64,000 nucleotides of DNA from UBA3478 sp038134285 (GTDB lineage Bacteria > Bacteroidota > Bacteroidia > Flavobacteriales > Flavobacteriaceae): contig JAYPUW010000004.1 in the NCBI GenBank assembly GCA_038134285.1, forward strand, positions 124,001 to 188,000, written 5' to 3'. Positions 42,697 through 51,122 of the stretch are shown piece after piece. The number at the start of each line of letters is the position of its first letter. The stretch's first letter is position 1. A program made the translations under genes and the position numbers. A model generated the notes under the pieces. The model worked only from the letters and a program-made list of their open reading frames with translations, was not told where the DNA came from and ran no database searches.

Positions 42697-42754
42697 GAAG
42701 TTAAATTTTGGATTGAAGATAGCGTAAATTCAATCGATTCAGGTATTAAAGCGG

Positions 42755-42762
42755 TATTTTTG
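42755..42762 (+). promoter_or_regulatory. -7 box for the secreted unknown gene, placed for a leaderless transcript
   Basis: TATTTTTG, then AGGT and the ATG at 42767. The four-base spacing places the predicted first base at the start codon. A -33 TTG is not evident. Confidence 0.45.
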
Positions 42763-42766
42763 AGGT

Positions 42767-43654
42767 ATGAAAGGGATCTGGGCATTTACTCTGTTTTTAT
42801 GTTTTGGTTGGCTCCAAGCCCAGTTTGAGGAAATAAAGTACGCCTCAGATTTTGAACTCAATGGTCGCGTTGAGCGTTGTGAGGTTCTGACACCTTACGG
42901 CAGAGAGATTTTGGATTTTAATCGAGACCAGTCCTTAAGGCAAATCACTACTGTTTTCAATGAAGAGGATCAAGAAGTGGTGACATTTACCTATTACCAA
43001 GGTGCTCTAAAAGAAAAGTCAATCGAAGTGGTAAAAGGGGGGGAGCTTCAACCATCGGTGTCATTCTATCACACCTACACGCGGCGTGATTCAATCACTG
43101 AAGAAATAGCGTTCTCTTTTGACGGTCAATTTCAGGCCCAAAATCGAAAGGTCACAGATAGCATGGGCTCACCAAAAACTTTAGAGCTGCGAACCAATAG
43201 CAGTAGAGCCCTGTATCGCTATGAATCGATAAATGGAATGACTCGTGACAGCTTGTACACCTATTTAGATCAAGAACTCATCCGTCTAGAGATTTCCGAC
43301 AGATCATCAAAATCTGAAGTTCGTAAAAGCGATGTAAGCTACACCGATTCTATAGTGACTTCGATTCATTGGAGCTCTTATGACCTGAATAATAATATGT
43401 TGCGAGAGGTGGATTCGATTTTTGATTACAATTCTAGACTGGTCGATAAGACTGAAAAAACCTATTCGTACAGTGAAGGTTTATTAGAAGTACTGAAAGA
43501 AATGAGATGGAATCAAACCAAAACCAAGCGCTTTATTTATCAGCTTGACAATCACACTCCTCCCAATTGGGTGAAACGGATTGAACAGCCATCGAATGCC
43601 TACACTACAAGAATAATCACCTATTTTGATCCAAATGACAGCATCCCTAGATGA
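42767..43654 (+). CDS. Secreted protein of unknown function
   Basis: 295 residues with a signal peptide (hydrophobic core near 4-15, cut after LQAQ). The mature part has no membrane segment and no motif I recognise. It is rich in Tyr, Ser and Thr with alternating strand-like patterns (VTFTYYQGALK, FYHTYTRRDS, LYRYESING, KTYSYSEGLL), somewhat like extracellular YD or MORN-like beta repeats. Three spaced segments of the form 'x-Y-x-Y' support an all-beta fold. It overlaps the thioesterase gene by 20 bases, so the menaquinone cluster may be read from its promoter. Confidence 0.7.
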   Translation: MKGIWAFTLFLCFGWLQAQFEEIKYASDFELNGRVERCEVLTPYGREILDFNRDQSLRQITTVFNEEDQEVVTFTYYQGALKEKSIEVVKGGELQPSVSFYHTYTRRDSITEEIAFSFDGQFQAQNRKVTDSMGSPKTLELRTNSSRALYRYESINGMTRDSLYTYLDQELIRLEISDRSSKSEVRKSDVSYTDSIVTSIHWSSYDLNNNMLREVDSIFDYNSRLVDKTEKTYSYSEGLLEVLKEMRWNQTKTKRFIYQLDNHTPPNWVKRIEQPSNAYTTRIITYFDPNDSIPR

Positions 43655-44066
43655 AAAAGAAATTTTAGCCCGCTGTAATGACCGCAGAGAAGGGACCTTA
43701 ATGCAAACGCTAAACATTGAGTTCGTTGGTGTAGATAAAGAGAGCATTACCGCCAAAATGCCGGTTACCCCATCAGTGTATCAGCCCGATGGTGTGTTAC
43801 ATGGAGGGGCAACTGCAGCACTTATCGAAACGGTAGGAAGCGTAGCTGTTTTTGTCTTTAAAGACACCACAGATTTGATGGTTAGAGGAATTGAATTAAG
43901 CGTCAATCATCTGAAGGGCGTGAAGTCAGGTCACGTTTATGCCAAAGCAAAGGCAATTCATTTAGGACGCACCACACAATTGTGGGAGGTTAAAGTTACG
44001 GATGATGATAACAATCTTATTTCAGTCGGAAAGTTAACTACACTTACTCTGCAAAAAAAGGCGTGA
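43635..44066 (+). CDS. PaaI-type hotdog thioesterase
   Basis: 143 residues from the ATG at 43635. HGGATAALIETVGS near 58-71 is the PaaI/YdiI-like active-site helix, and VNHLKGVKSG is the second family segment. Next to men genes it could be the 1,4-dihydroxy-2-naphthoyl-CoA hydrolase, a job done by hotdog thioesterases in other bacteria; this is inferred from place. Its TGA overlaps the menF ATG (TGATG). Confidence 0.86.
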   Translation: MTASLDEKEILARCNDRREGTLMQTLNIEFVGVDKESITAKMPVTPSVYQPDGVLHGGATAALIETVGSVAVFVFKDTTDLMVRGIELSVNHLKGVKSGHVYAKAKAIHLGRTTQLWEVKVTDDDNNLISVGKLTTLTLQKKA

Positions 44067-45124
44067 TGAATCGTCTAGAATGGTTTCCGCTTTTAGAAGA
44101 ATTGCTTGAGCATTCACAACCTTTTATGATGTGTGTGCGTCCTGAAAGTAGGATTTTGGAGTTCTTTAAATTGAACAGTAGAACTGGTGCTACTTCGGTT
44201 TCTTCTGCTGAAAATCAAGACGAAATGTTCGTGATTCATTCGTTTGATCAAGAAGAGAACGCGCTTTTTTATAGTCTGGACCCTGTTGATACTTTTGAAC
44301 TCTTTGAAGTATCAGAGGGTGCTGTACAAGGCGAATTTTCACTTAGCCCTTCAGACCGTCAGCATTATGCTAGTATGGTGGAGAAGGCGCTCGTTCCTTT
44401 GCGCAAAGGAGAAATGAAGAAGGTGGTGCTCTCGTCTCGCCTGAGTAGGCCCTTATCATCGGTGCTTGATCTTCATCTAGAGCTCTTATTCCAAGGGAAT
44501 GAATCCTCTTCGTTTCGCTATCTATTGCAGTTGGAAGGTGGAGTGTGTTGGTTAGGTGATACTCCTGAAACCTTACTTGTCAAAAATCAGCAAAGCATTT
44601 CAACAATGGCCTTGGCGGGAACAAGACGCAAAAACGAGGTGGCCCTTGACGCATTTACTTCAAAAGAATACGAAGAACAAGAAGTAGTTGTGCAAGAACT
44701 TATAGAGCGCTTAAACCTTTTAGCGCATGGCATTGAAGTGTTTCCTCGACAACAGGCCACAGCTGGAACTTTAGTGCATCTTAAGACTGTAATTACTGCA
44801 ACCCTTCCCAATCAGATGAGCGAGCAATCTGTTTTAGATTTGTTACATCCGACAGCAGCGGTATGTGGATTCCCTCGTGAAGCAGCACTTAAATGGATAA
44901 GCCAAGAAGAGGCTCATGATAGAGAGTTGTATGCGGGCTACTTAGGTTTTTATTCTCCTAAGCACTCGTCTTATTATGTCAATTTGAGATGCGGACGTTA
45001 TGCAGAAGGCTTGTTCGAGTTTTTTGTGGGTGCTGGAATTACCGTGGATTCAGATCCTCAAAAAGAGGTGGATGAAATACAGGCAAAAACAGCTACCATG
45101 ATGCGCTTGTTCACAGAATCCTAA
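44066..45124 (+). CDS. menF: Isochorismate synthase (chorismate-binding enzyme)
   Basis: Converts chorismate to isochorismate, entry to menaquinone. The 352 residues from the ATG at 44066 have the chorismate-binding domain: KVVLSSRL, GGVCWLGDTPETLL, ALAGTRRKNE, then HPTAAVCGFPREAA and GYLGFYSP, ending GAGITVDSDPQKE. These match MenF/EntC rather than TrpE or PabB. The position ahead of menD settles the assignment. It is read with the thioesterase gene. Confidence 0.9.
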   Translation: MNRLEWFPLLEELLEHSQPFMMCVRPESRILEFFKLNSRTGATSVSSAENQDEMFVIHSFDQEENALFYSLDPVDTFELFEVSEGAVQGEFSLSPSDRQHYASMVEKALVPLRKGEMKKVVLSSRLSRPLSSVLDLHLELLFQGNESSSFRYLLQLEGGVCWLGDTPETLLVKNQQSISTMALAGTRRKNEVALDAFTSKEYEEQEVVVQELIERLNLLAHGIEVFPRQQATAGTLVHLKTVITATLPNQMSEQSVLDLLHPTAAVCGFPREAALKWISQEEAHDRELYAGYLGFYSPKHSSYYVNLRCGRYAEGLFEFFVGAGITVDSDPQKEVDEIQAKTATMMRLFTES

Positions 45125-45145
45125 GGTAGTCTGACGAGAGTAGAG

Positions 45146-45153
45146 TACTTTTG
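45146..45153 (+). promoter_or_regulatory. -7 box for menD
   Basis: TACTTTTG, six bases before the menD ATG at 45160, giving a leader of one or two bases at most. It overlaps the in-frame TTG at 45151, which therefore is unlikely to be the start. Confidence 0.45.
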
Positions 45154-45159
45154 CCTTTA

Positions 45160-46875
45160 ATGTATAGCGCTATTCCATCAGCTCATATTGTCACCTCTGC
45201 TTTAAAGCACTTTGGTGTTACACAAGTGGTTATTTCCCCGGGATCACGAAATGCTCCACTTATCATGAATATTGTAGCTGATGAGTCGTTCAAAGCCTTT
45301 AGCGTTGTCGATGAACGATCTGCTGCTTTTTTTGCCATAGGTCGGGCTCAGGCTACGAAACAAGCTGTTGCTCTTCTATGTACCTCAGGATCTGCCTTGT
45401 TGAACTATTATCCGGCAATAGCAGAGGCCTATTACAGTGAAATACCTTTGCTGGTGCTATCGGCTGACAGACCTCCAGAAATGGTAGATATAGGAGATGG
45501 ACAAACCATTCGCCAACCCAATGTATTCGCATCTCTTTTAGGAAACTCTTTCACCCTTTCTCTAGATCGAAGGGTGATAAAACTGGCCTCAGATTTTGAC
45601 CCTTATGCTCCAGTGATTACAGAGAATGCACATATCCTTTCTAAGGCGCTATCACGTCTTCAATCTAAACGTATACCTGTTCATATTAATATACCTTTCG
45701 AAGAACCACTGTATCATCAGATTGATGCTCTTATAGATCTTGTAGATTGGAAATCATACAGCACAGGCCTTGGCACTAGAATTAAGGAGTTTTCTGATGT
45801 AGATACTGGCGTGATGCAGCTTTTGACCTCAGCTAAAGTGATGCTATTGATAGGAGTTTGGGATCCTTCTGATGAAGAAAGAGATCAGTTAAGAAAGCTC
45901 ATTCAACATACCCAAGCCTTAGTGCTTACTGAAACACTTTCAAATACAAGTGGGTTAAATTGTGTCGACAGCATTGATACCTTAATTGCACCGCTTGAAA
46001 GCCATGACCAGGGCAAAGTGTTACTCGAAAAGCTTAAACCTAATGTGATCCTTACTATTGGGGGCATGGTGGTGTCAAAAAAAATAAAAGCGCTCTTAAG
46101 ATCGATCAATGGGCTTCAACACATTCATCTTGGGAACACAGCTGCACTTAATACATACGGATGTCTAAACGGTCACTACGATTTAGGCGATTTTTTGCAA
46201 GCTAGTGTTAACCTTCTTAACAACGATACTACATACGCCAAGTTTTGGATGGATTATTACCATCATCTCGTTTCTAAGAGAGCGGATTTTATTTCTGCTG
46301 CACCTTTCAGCGATTTTAAGGCATTTTCTCAAGCACTTGAAGCCATTCCTGAAGCATATGAACTTCATATCTCAAACAGCTCAGCTATACGTTACGCTCA
46401 GTTTTTTTATACCCCTGCTAAAAAGCAATGGTGTAATCGCGGAACAAGTGGTATTGAGGGTAGCGCCTCAACTGCCGTGGGGTATAGCTCTGTAGAAATG
46501 CACGAGAAGACGGTGCTACTCACAGGAGATCTTAGTTTCTTCTACGATACAAACGCTTATTGGAATGCTTATGTTCCTTCGTTATTTCGGATAATCGTGA
46601 TAAATAATTCAGGAGGAGGTATTTTTAGAATCCTTCCGAATGCCAAGAACACCAAAGGATTCGAGACCTACTTAGAAACAAGACATGACAAGAAAGCTGA
46701 AGAAATCGCCAAGCATTTTGATTTCGAATATCTATCAGTAGCTGATATCGATTCCTTGGCTCAAGCTTTGGGGTCATTCTTTGAAGAGGGCAAACGACCT
46801 AAATTACTTGAAGTGTTTACCCCCTCAAATGATAACGAGGAAGTACTGTTTGATTACTTTAAATCCCTAAAATGA
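45160..46875 (+). CDS. menD: SEPHCHC synthase (2-succinyl-5-enolpyruvyl-6-hydroxy-3-cyclohexene-1-carboxylate synthase)
   Basis: Thiamine diphosphate enzyme joining isochorismate and 2-oxoglutarate. The 571 residues from the ATG at 45160 begin MYSAIPSAHIVTSAL and include VISPGSRNAPL, SADRPPEMVDIGDGQTI, and the diphosphate motif GDLSFFYDTNAYWN near the end. An upstream in-frame TTG would add three residues and lies in the promoter box. The stop overlaps the next ATG by four bases. Confidence 0.94.
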   Translation: MYSAIPSAHIVTSALKHFGVTQVVISPGSRNAPLIMNIVADESFKAFSVVDERSAAFFAIGRAQATKQAVALLCTSGSALLNYYPAIAEAYYSEIPLLVLSADRPPEMVDIGDGQTIRQPNVFASLLGNSFTLSLDRRVIKLASDFDPYAPVITENAHILSKALSRLQSKRIPVHINIPFEEPLYHQIDALIDLVDWKSYSTGLGTRIKEFSDVDTGVMQLLTSAKVMLLIGVWDPSDEERDQLRKLIQHTQALVLTETLSNTSGLNCVDSIDTLIAPLESHDQGKVLLEKLKPNVILTIGGMVVSKKIKALLRSINGLQHIHLGNTAALNTYGCLNGHYDLGDFLQASVNLLNNDTTYAKFWMDYYHHLVSKRADFISAAPFSDFKAFSQALEAIPEAYELHISNSSAIRYAQFFYTPAKKQWCNRGTSGIEGSASTAVGYSSVEMHEKTVLLTGDLSFFYDTNAYWNAYVPSLFRIIVINNSGGGIFRILPNAKNTKGFETYLETRHDKKAEEIAKHFDFEYLSVADIDSLAQALGSFFEEGKRPKLLEVFTPSNDNEEVLFDYFKSLK

Positions 46876-47708
46876 TAGGAATAGGATATAAGAATGATTT
46901 GGTGGTGTCTCATCATACCCCTCAGGGATTTTATCTTACTGATGAAGAGGAAACAGAGATTCTATTACCAAATAAAGAAGTTCCAGAAGGGTGCAAGCCA
47001 GGTGATCGCTTAACCGTTTTCTGTTATCTAGATCACGATGAACGTCCTATCGCAAGTTTGATAACACCTTATATTGAACGAGATCATCTTGCTGTACTCA
47101 CTGTCGCGGAGAGCACTTCTATTGGATATTTTCTTGATTGGGGTCTAGAGAAGCAGCTCCTTTTACCTTTTAGAGAAAGTAATAAACCCCATCAAAAAGG
47201 AGACAAGGTGCTTGTTATCTGTGTCATGGATGAGCATTCTTCAAGACTTATGGCTAGTGAGCGCATTGAGAAAAAATATAAAACCGATGCCGGCATCCTT
47301 AGTCAAGGCATTCCTTATGCTGCCTATGTGTATCGCAAAACACCAATGGGATACGAACTTTTTACTCAAGAAGGAGTAAAGGGTTTGCTTTTTAGAGACC
47401 GTGCCGCTGTTGATTTAAAGCCACTTCAAAAATTAAATGTGTTTGTCGATCGTATAAGGCCAGACGGTAAAATAGATTTTGCTTTACAACTTAAAGGAGA
47501 AGATAAGTTTTATCAGGCTAAAGAAAGAGTGGTTTTACAGTTAGAACAGCAGGGAGGTTTTTTGGCGCTTAACGACAAATCTACCTCAGAGGTGATTTTT
47601 GAGCAGCTTCAAATGAGTAAGAAAACCTTTAAAGCAGCTATTGGGATCCTTTTAAAAGAAAAGCAGATTGTTTTTGAAGACAATGGCATTCGCTTAGTTG
47701 TAAACTAG
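46872..47708 (+). CDS. S1-domain RNA-binding protein (CvfB-like)
   Basis: 278 residues in three S1-type OB folds and a C-terminal winged-helix: VVSHHTPQGFYLTDEE at 10-25, STSIGYFLDWGLEKQLLLPF near 80-99, and AAYVYRKTPMGYELFTQEG near 153. The tail ISDKSTSEVIFEQLQMSK-like segment with KKTFKAAIGIL is the wing. CvfB regulates virulence and RNA in staphylococci; the role here is unknown. It recurs within men clusters of flavobacteria, and the ATGA overlap with menD suggests coupled synthesis. Confidence 0.85.
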   Translation: MIGIGYKNDLVVSHHTPQGFYLTDEEETEILLPNKEVPEGCKPGDRLTVFCYLDHDERPIASLITPYIERDHLAVLTVAESTSIGYFLDWGLEKQLLLPFRESNKPHQKGDKVLVICVMDEHSSRLMASERIEKKYKTDAGILSQGIPYAAYVYRKTPMGYELFTQEGVKGLLFRDRAAVDLKPLQKLNVFVDRIRPDGKIDFALQLKGEDKFYQAKERVVLQLEQQGGFLALNDKSTSEVIFEQLQMSKKTFKAAIGILLKEKQIVFEDNGIRLVVN

Positions 47709-47746
47709 ACGGATTCACTGTATTTTAGACCCTCTTTGTATATTAA

Positions 47747-48256
47747 ATGAGCGCAGCGCAGAACGATCAAACTCAATTAACTCAACTCGAACGTAGAACC
47801 AAAACGTTGTCGATCAGTCTCTTTTTGGTTTCATTAATGGTAGTGGCGTTGGCTGTGGTTTATAGTTTTCCGGACCTCTTCGAAAAAGAAGAAATGCTTG
47901 TTTCTAATGAAGAGGTTTTAGGGTTAAAGCAGCAAATTGAAGAATTGAATGCTGAAAATCAGGAACTTAGAAAAATTGAGGAATTTTATTTGGCCAAGCG
48001 CCTGCTTGAGAACGATACTATTTATAGTGTTCAAACAGGCATGATTCCAATGGATTCAACAAGCTTCATTTCTCAGGGCCTTTCCAATGGGATGTTCATT
48101 GAAGCCAGACCCTACTTGAAGTATTCAATAGGATTGTATGAGACCTATGAAGAAGCGAATGCATTGAGAAGAGGTCTCGTGAAATTAGGATTTACAGATG
48201 CTTTTATAGCCTCTTACAAGGGTACAACTAGACTGCAGATTCACCGTCCAAAGTAA
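47747..48256 (+). CDS. Membrane-anchored coiled-coil protein with SPOR-like C-terminus
   Basis: 169 residues. A short cytoplasmic N-terminus, one membrane segment near 24-42 (LFLVSLMVVALAVVY), a coiled coil near 55-82 (LKQQIEELNAENQELR), then a C-terminal part, KYSIGLYETYEEANALRRGLVKLGF, that resembles a SPOR domain. SPOR domains bind denuded glycan at division sites. It sits at the position where menB usually lies in such clusters, but is unrelated to it. It abuts menA directly (next ATG at the following base). Function is inferred only from layout. Confidence 0.72.
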   Translation: MSAAQNDQTQLTQLERRTKTLSISLFLVSLMVVALAVVYSFPDLFEKEEMLVSNEEVLGLKQQIEELNAENQELRKIEEFYLAKRLLENDTIYSVQTGMIPMDSTSFISQGLSNGMFIEARPYLKYSIGLYETYEEANALRRGLVKLGFTDAFIASYKGTTRLQIHRPK

Positions 48257-49168
48257 ATGATGGGATCTTTTAATGCCTGGATTTTAGCCTCTCGTTTGCG
48301 TACTCTTCCCCTTTCTTTATCTGGTATTTTAATAGCAGCTGCCATTGCCATGGATGCTGGGTTTTTCATTGCTTCAGTCTTCGCCTGGTCGCTAGTAATA
48401 ACGATTTTACTTCAAATCTTGTCGAATGTCGCCAATGATTATGGCGATGGTGTCAAGGGTACAGATAATGAATTTAGAATAGGGCCTAAACGGGCGATGC
48501 AGTCTGGATTGTTGTCTGCTAAGGACCTCAAAAGGGGTATGTCTATCTTAGTTATTTTCACTCTTTTGGCAATATGGAGGCTTTTTGTGTCTGCTGATTT
48601 GCCTTTTTTAGACTTAATGATTTTTGTGGCCTTAGGATTTCTGGCGCTTTTAGCTGCCATTGCCTACACAGTAGGAAAGAGGCCTTATGGTTACAGAGGC
48701 TGGGGAGATGTTATGGTGTTTCTCTTTTTCGGAGGGGTTTCGGTAATCGCTGGAAGTTACTTGTATATTCAAACGTTTAGTGCGACTCAACTTCTATTCG
48801 CTTTATCGATAGGCCTTTACAGTACTTCTGTTTTAAATCTAAACAACCTCAGAGATAGCGAGTCGGATGCTTTATCGAATAAAATGACCCTTGTAGTTCT
48901 TATGGGGTACAATAAGGCTATCATTTATCATCATGTCCTTCTTATAGTTGGTTTTGTGACTTATGTGGCAGGAGTAGGTCAAATCGATACTAACGCTACC
49001 CTAATTGCCATTCCAGCAGCACTCTATCTGCGTGCTCACCTTAAAAGAGTTCGAACTATTAAAAGCGCATCAGCCGGATTAGATCCAGAGTTAAAAAGAA
49101 TAGCTCTATTTACCTTTTTTTCAGCAGTGTTTGTTTTGGTTTTAGTTGGTGTTAAGCTATATCATTAA
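48257..49168 (+). CDS. menA: 1,4-dihydroxy-2-naphthoate polyprenyltransferase
   Basis: UbiA-fold membrane enzyme attaching the polyprenyl chain to make demethylmenaquinone. The 303 residues have eight or nine membrane segments. The two Mg-diphosphate motifs are NDYGDGVKGTDNE near 57-69 and NNLRDSESDA near 195-204. The ATG at 48257 is followed by a second ATG. It overlaps menC by one base (TAATG). Confidence 0.93.
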   Translation: MMGSFNAWILASRLRTLPLSLSGILIAAAIAMDAGFFIASVFAWSLVITILLQILSNVANDYGDGVKGTDNEFRIGPKRAMQSGLLSAKDLKRGMSILVIFTLLAIWRLFVSADLPFLDLMIFVALGFLALLAAIAYTVGKRPYGYRGWGDVMVFLFFGGVSVIAGSYLYIQTFSATQLLFALSIGLYSTSVLNLNNLRDSESDALSNKMTLVVLMGYNKAIIYHHVLLIVGFVTYVAGVGQIDTNATLIAIPAALYLRAHLKRVRTIKSASAGLDPELKRIALFTFFSAVFVLVLVGVKLYH

Positions 49169-50229
49169 TGAATGTTATTCAGATACATCCCTATACCCTT
49201 GTTTTTAAGAGGCCTGCTCAGACTTCTAGAAACACGATGACCGAAAAGAAGTGTTATGTGTTGACCTATGGTAGTCCATTAAAGGCGATAGCAGAGTGTA
49301 ATCTTTTTGAAGGCCTCAGTGCCGACGACCGTTCTGATTATCCAGACAGGCTGAAAGAGGCTTGCTTAAAACTTGAAAGACTTTTACAGCTTGAACTTCC
49401 ATTAGAAGATGAACGTTTCAATGAGCTCCTTTCGTCTTACGTTGAACTTCCGTCTATCCAATTCGGATTAGAACAACTGTGGTATAGTTTTCACAGTGAC
49501 AATCCTTTCAAATTGTTTTCAACCCCATTCTTTAACGGACAAAAGGGTATTGAAATCAATGGCTTAGTGTGGATGGGGGATTTGCCGTTTATGCAAGCGC
49601 AGATTGATGATTTACTTAAAAGGGGATTTAATTGCATCAAATTAAAGATTGGAGCACATCGCTTTAATGACGAATACACCCTTTTAAAGGGATTAAGAGA
49701 AAAGTATTCGGCCGAGGTCCTTGAGTTAAGAGTTGATGCAAACGGGGCGTATGCCCCTGATAAGGTTCATAAGATCCTCGAACAACTCGCTTCACTTGAA
49801 ATTCACTCCATAGAACAACCCATAAAAGAAGGTCAATGGGATGAGATGGCCCAGTTGTGTGAGCATTCTCCGCTACCCATTGCTCTTGATGAAGAGCTTA
49901 TAGGACTATTCAATGATAAAGAAAAGCAGCGATGTATTTCTCATATTCGTCCGCACTACTTGATTCTAAAGCCTGCCTTAATAGGAGGGTTTAAAGCCTG
50001 CGATGCCTTTATGGAACTCAATACTCCTTGGTGGATTACCAGCGCTCTAGAGAGCAATATTGGCTTAAATGCAATAGCCCAATACACATCGACAAAAGCG
50101 TTGCCTAGACCTCAAGGATTGGGAACAGGAAGTCTATTTACCAATAACTTCGCGTCGCCACTTTCTATTGAAGAGGCCCGTCTATATTACAACAAAGAAT
50201 TACCTTGGATCCTAAACACCAACACATGA
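49168..50229 (+). CDS. menC: o-Succinylbenzoate synthase
   Basis: Enolase-superfamily dehydratase making OSB. The 353 residues show the active-site Lys in CIKLKIG (near 152-158), metal ligands in DANGAY, EQPI and DEE, and LKPALIGGF with the second Lys. The N-terminal capping domain opens IQIHPYTLVFKRPAQTSR. It joins menA by overlap and CPBP by ATGA. All catalytic positions look intact. Confidence 0.92.
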   Translation: MNVIQIHPYTLVFKRPAQTSRNTMTEKKCYVLTYGSPLKAIAECNLFEGLSADDRSDYPDRLKEACLKLERLLQLELPLEDERFNELLSSYVELPSIQFGLEQLWYSFHSDNPFKLFSTPFFNGQKGIEINGLVWMGDLPFMQAQIDDLLKRGFNCIKLKIGAHRFNDEYTLLKGLREKYSAEVLELRVDANGAYAPDKVHKILEQLASLEIHSIEQPIKEGQWDEMAQLCEHSPLPIALDEELIGLFNDKEKQRCISHIRPHYLILKPALIGGFKACDAFMELNTPWWITSALESNIGLNAIAQYTSTKALPRPQGLGTGSLFTNNFASPLSIEEARLYYNKELPWILNTNT

Positions 50230-51119
50230 GTTCCTTTATTGAAAAGTCGTATCAGGGCAAAACTCAAGCATGGCGCTATTTACTAGTTCCTATTGCGTTT
50301 ATAGCATTCATGAGCTACAACTATTGGGCTACTCTTCAATCTTCAGCAAATACCAATGAGATGATGCAGGTTATGATTCAGAGTATGGGAGCCACGACCG
50401 TTCTTGCCTTATTGTTATTGCCATTGGCAATCGGATTTTTTGTGCTTCTTATCTATGGGCTGCAGGTGTTGCGAATGCCCATGGTCGGACTTTTTACCTC
50501 AAGAACTTCTTTTGACTGGAGGCGTCTCTTCTTCGCCTTTGTACTATGGTCGTTTGTAATAGGATGTTCAACCTTTTTAGACTTTGTGCTTGCGCCTGAG
50601 GCATATGAAGTTCAATTTTCATGGGATACTTTTTGGCCTTTTGCACTTGTAGCTATTTTACTCATACCCCTTCAAACTAGTTTTGAAGAATTACTATTTA
50701 GAGGACATATGACTCAAGGTTTAGGCATGATGACTAAGAGCAGGGCTGTAGCGTTTATTGTGCCTTCAGTGATCTTTGGTCTTATGCATATAGGAAACCC
50801 TGAAGTCTCAAAATTAGGGTATGGCATATTGGCCTATTATATCGGTTCGGGTTTGTTTTTTGGGGCAATGACCCTTTTGGATGAGGGTACAGAGTTAGCA
50901 TTGGGGTTTCATGCATCAAACAATCTGATTGGAGCTTTGCTGGTTTCTACGGATTGGACAGCCTTTCAAGTTCCTTCGATTCTCAAGGATATCGGTGAGC
51001 CTTCATTTGGAATTGATGCCCTAATTCCACTTCTAGTGATTTATCCTATTGTGTTGTGGGTCTTATATAAGAAATACCATTGGGACCAAATAGGAGCAAA
51101 GCTTCTCGGAAAGTTGTGA
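50226..51119 (+). CDS. CPBP-family intramembrane metalloprotease
   Basis: 297 residues from the ATG at 50226 (ATGA overlap with menC); an in-frame TTG at 50205 lies inside menC. Seven or so membrane segments. The Abi/CAAX motifs are FEELLFRGH (motif 1, two Glu and Arg), FGLMHIGNP (His) and HASNNLIGA (His, Asn). The substrate is unknown; related proteins in other bacteria process peptides or prenylated ends. Its place between menC and menE occurs in other flavobacteria, and a prenyl link to menaquinone is only speculative. Confidence 0.88.
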   Translation: MSSFIEKSYQGKTQAWRYLLVPIAFIAFMSYNYWATLQSSANTNEMMQVMIQSMGATTVLALLLLPLAIGFFVLLIYGLQVLRMPMVGLFTSRTSFDWRRLFFAFVLWSFVIGCSTFLDFVLAPEAYEVQFSWDTFWPFALVAILLIPLQTSFEELLFRGHMTQGLGMMTKSRAVAFIVPSVIFGLMHIGNPEVSKLGYGILAYYIGSGLFFGAMTLLDEGTELALGFHASNNLIGALLVSTDWTAFQVPSILKDIGEPSFGIDALIPLLVIYPIVLWVLYKKYHWDQIGAKLLGKL

Positions 51120-51122
51120 TTT

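Noticed and set aside
45151..45159. TTG at 45151 as the start of menD
   Set aside because: It lies within the -7 box TACTTTTG; the ATG at 45160 gives the family N-terminus.
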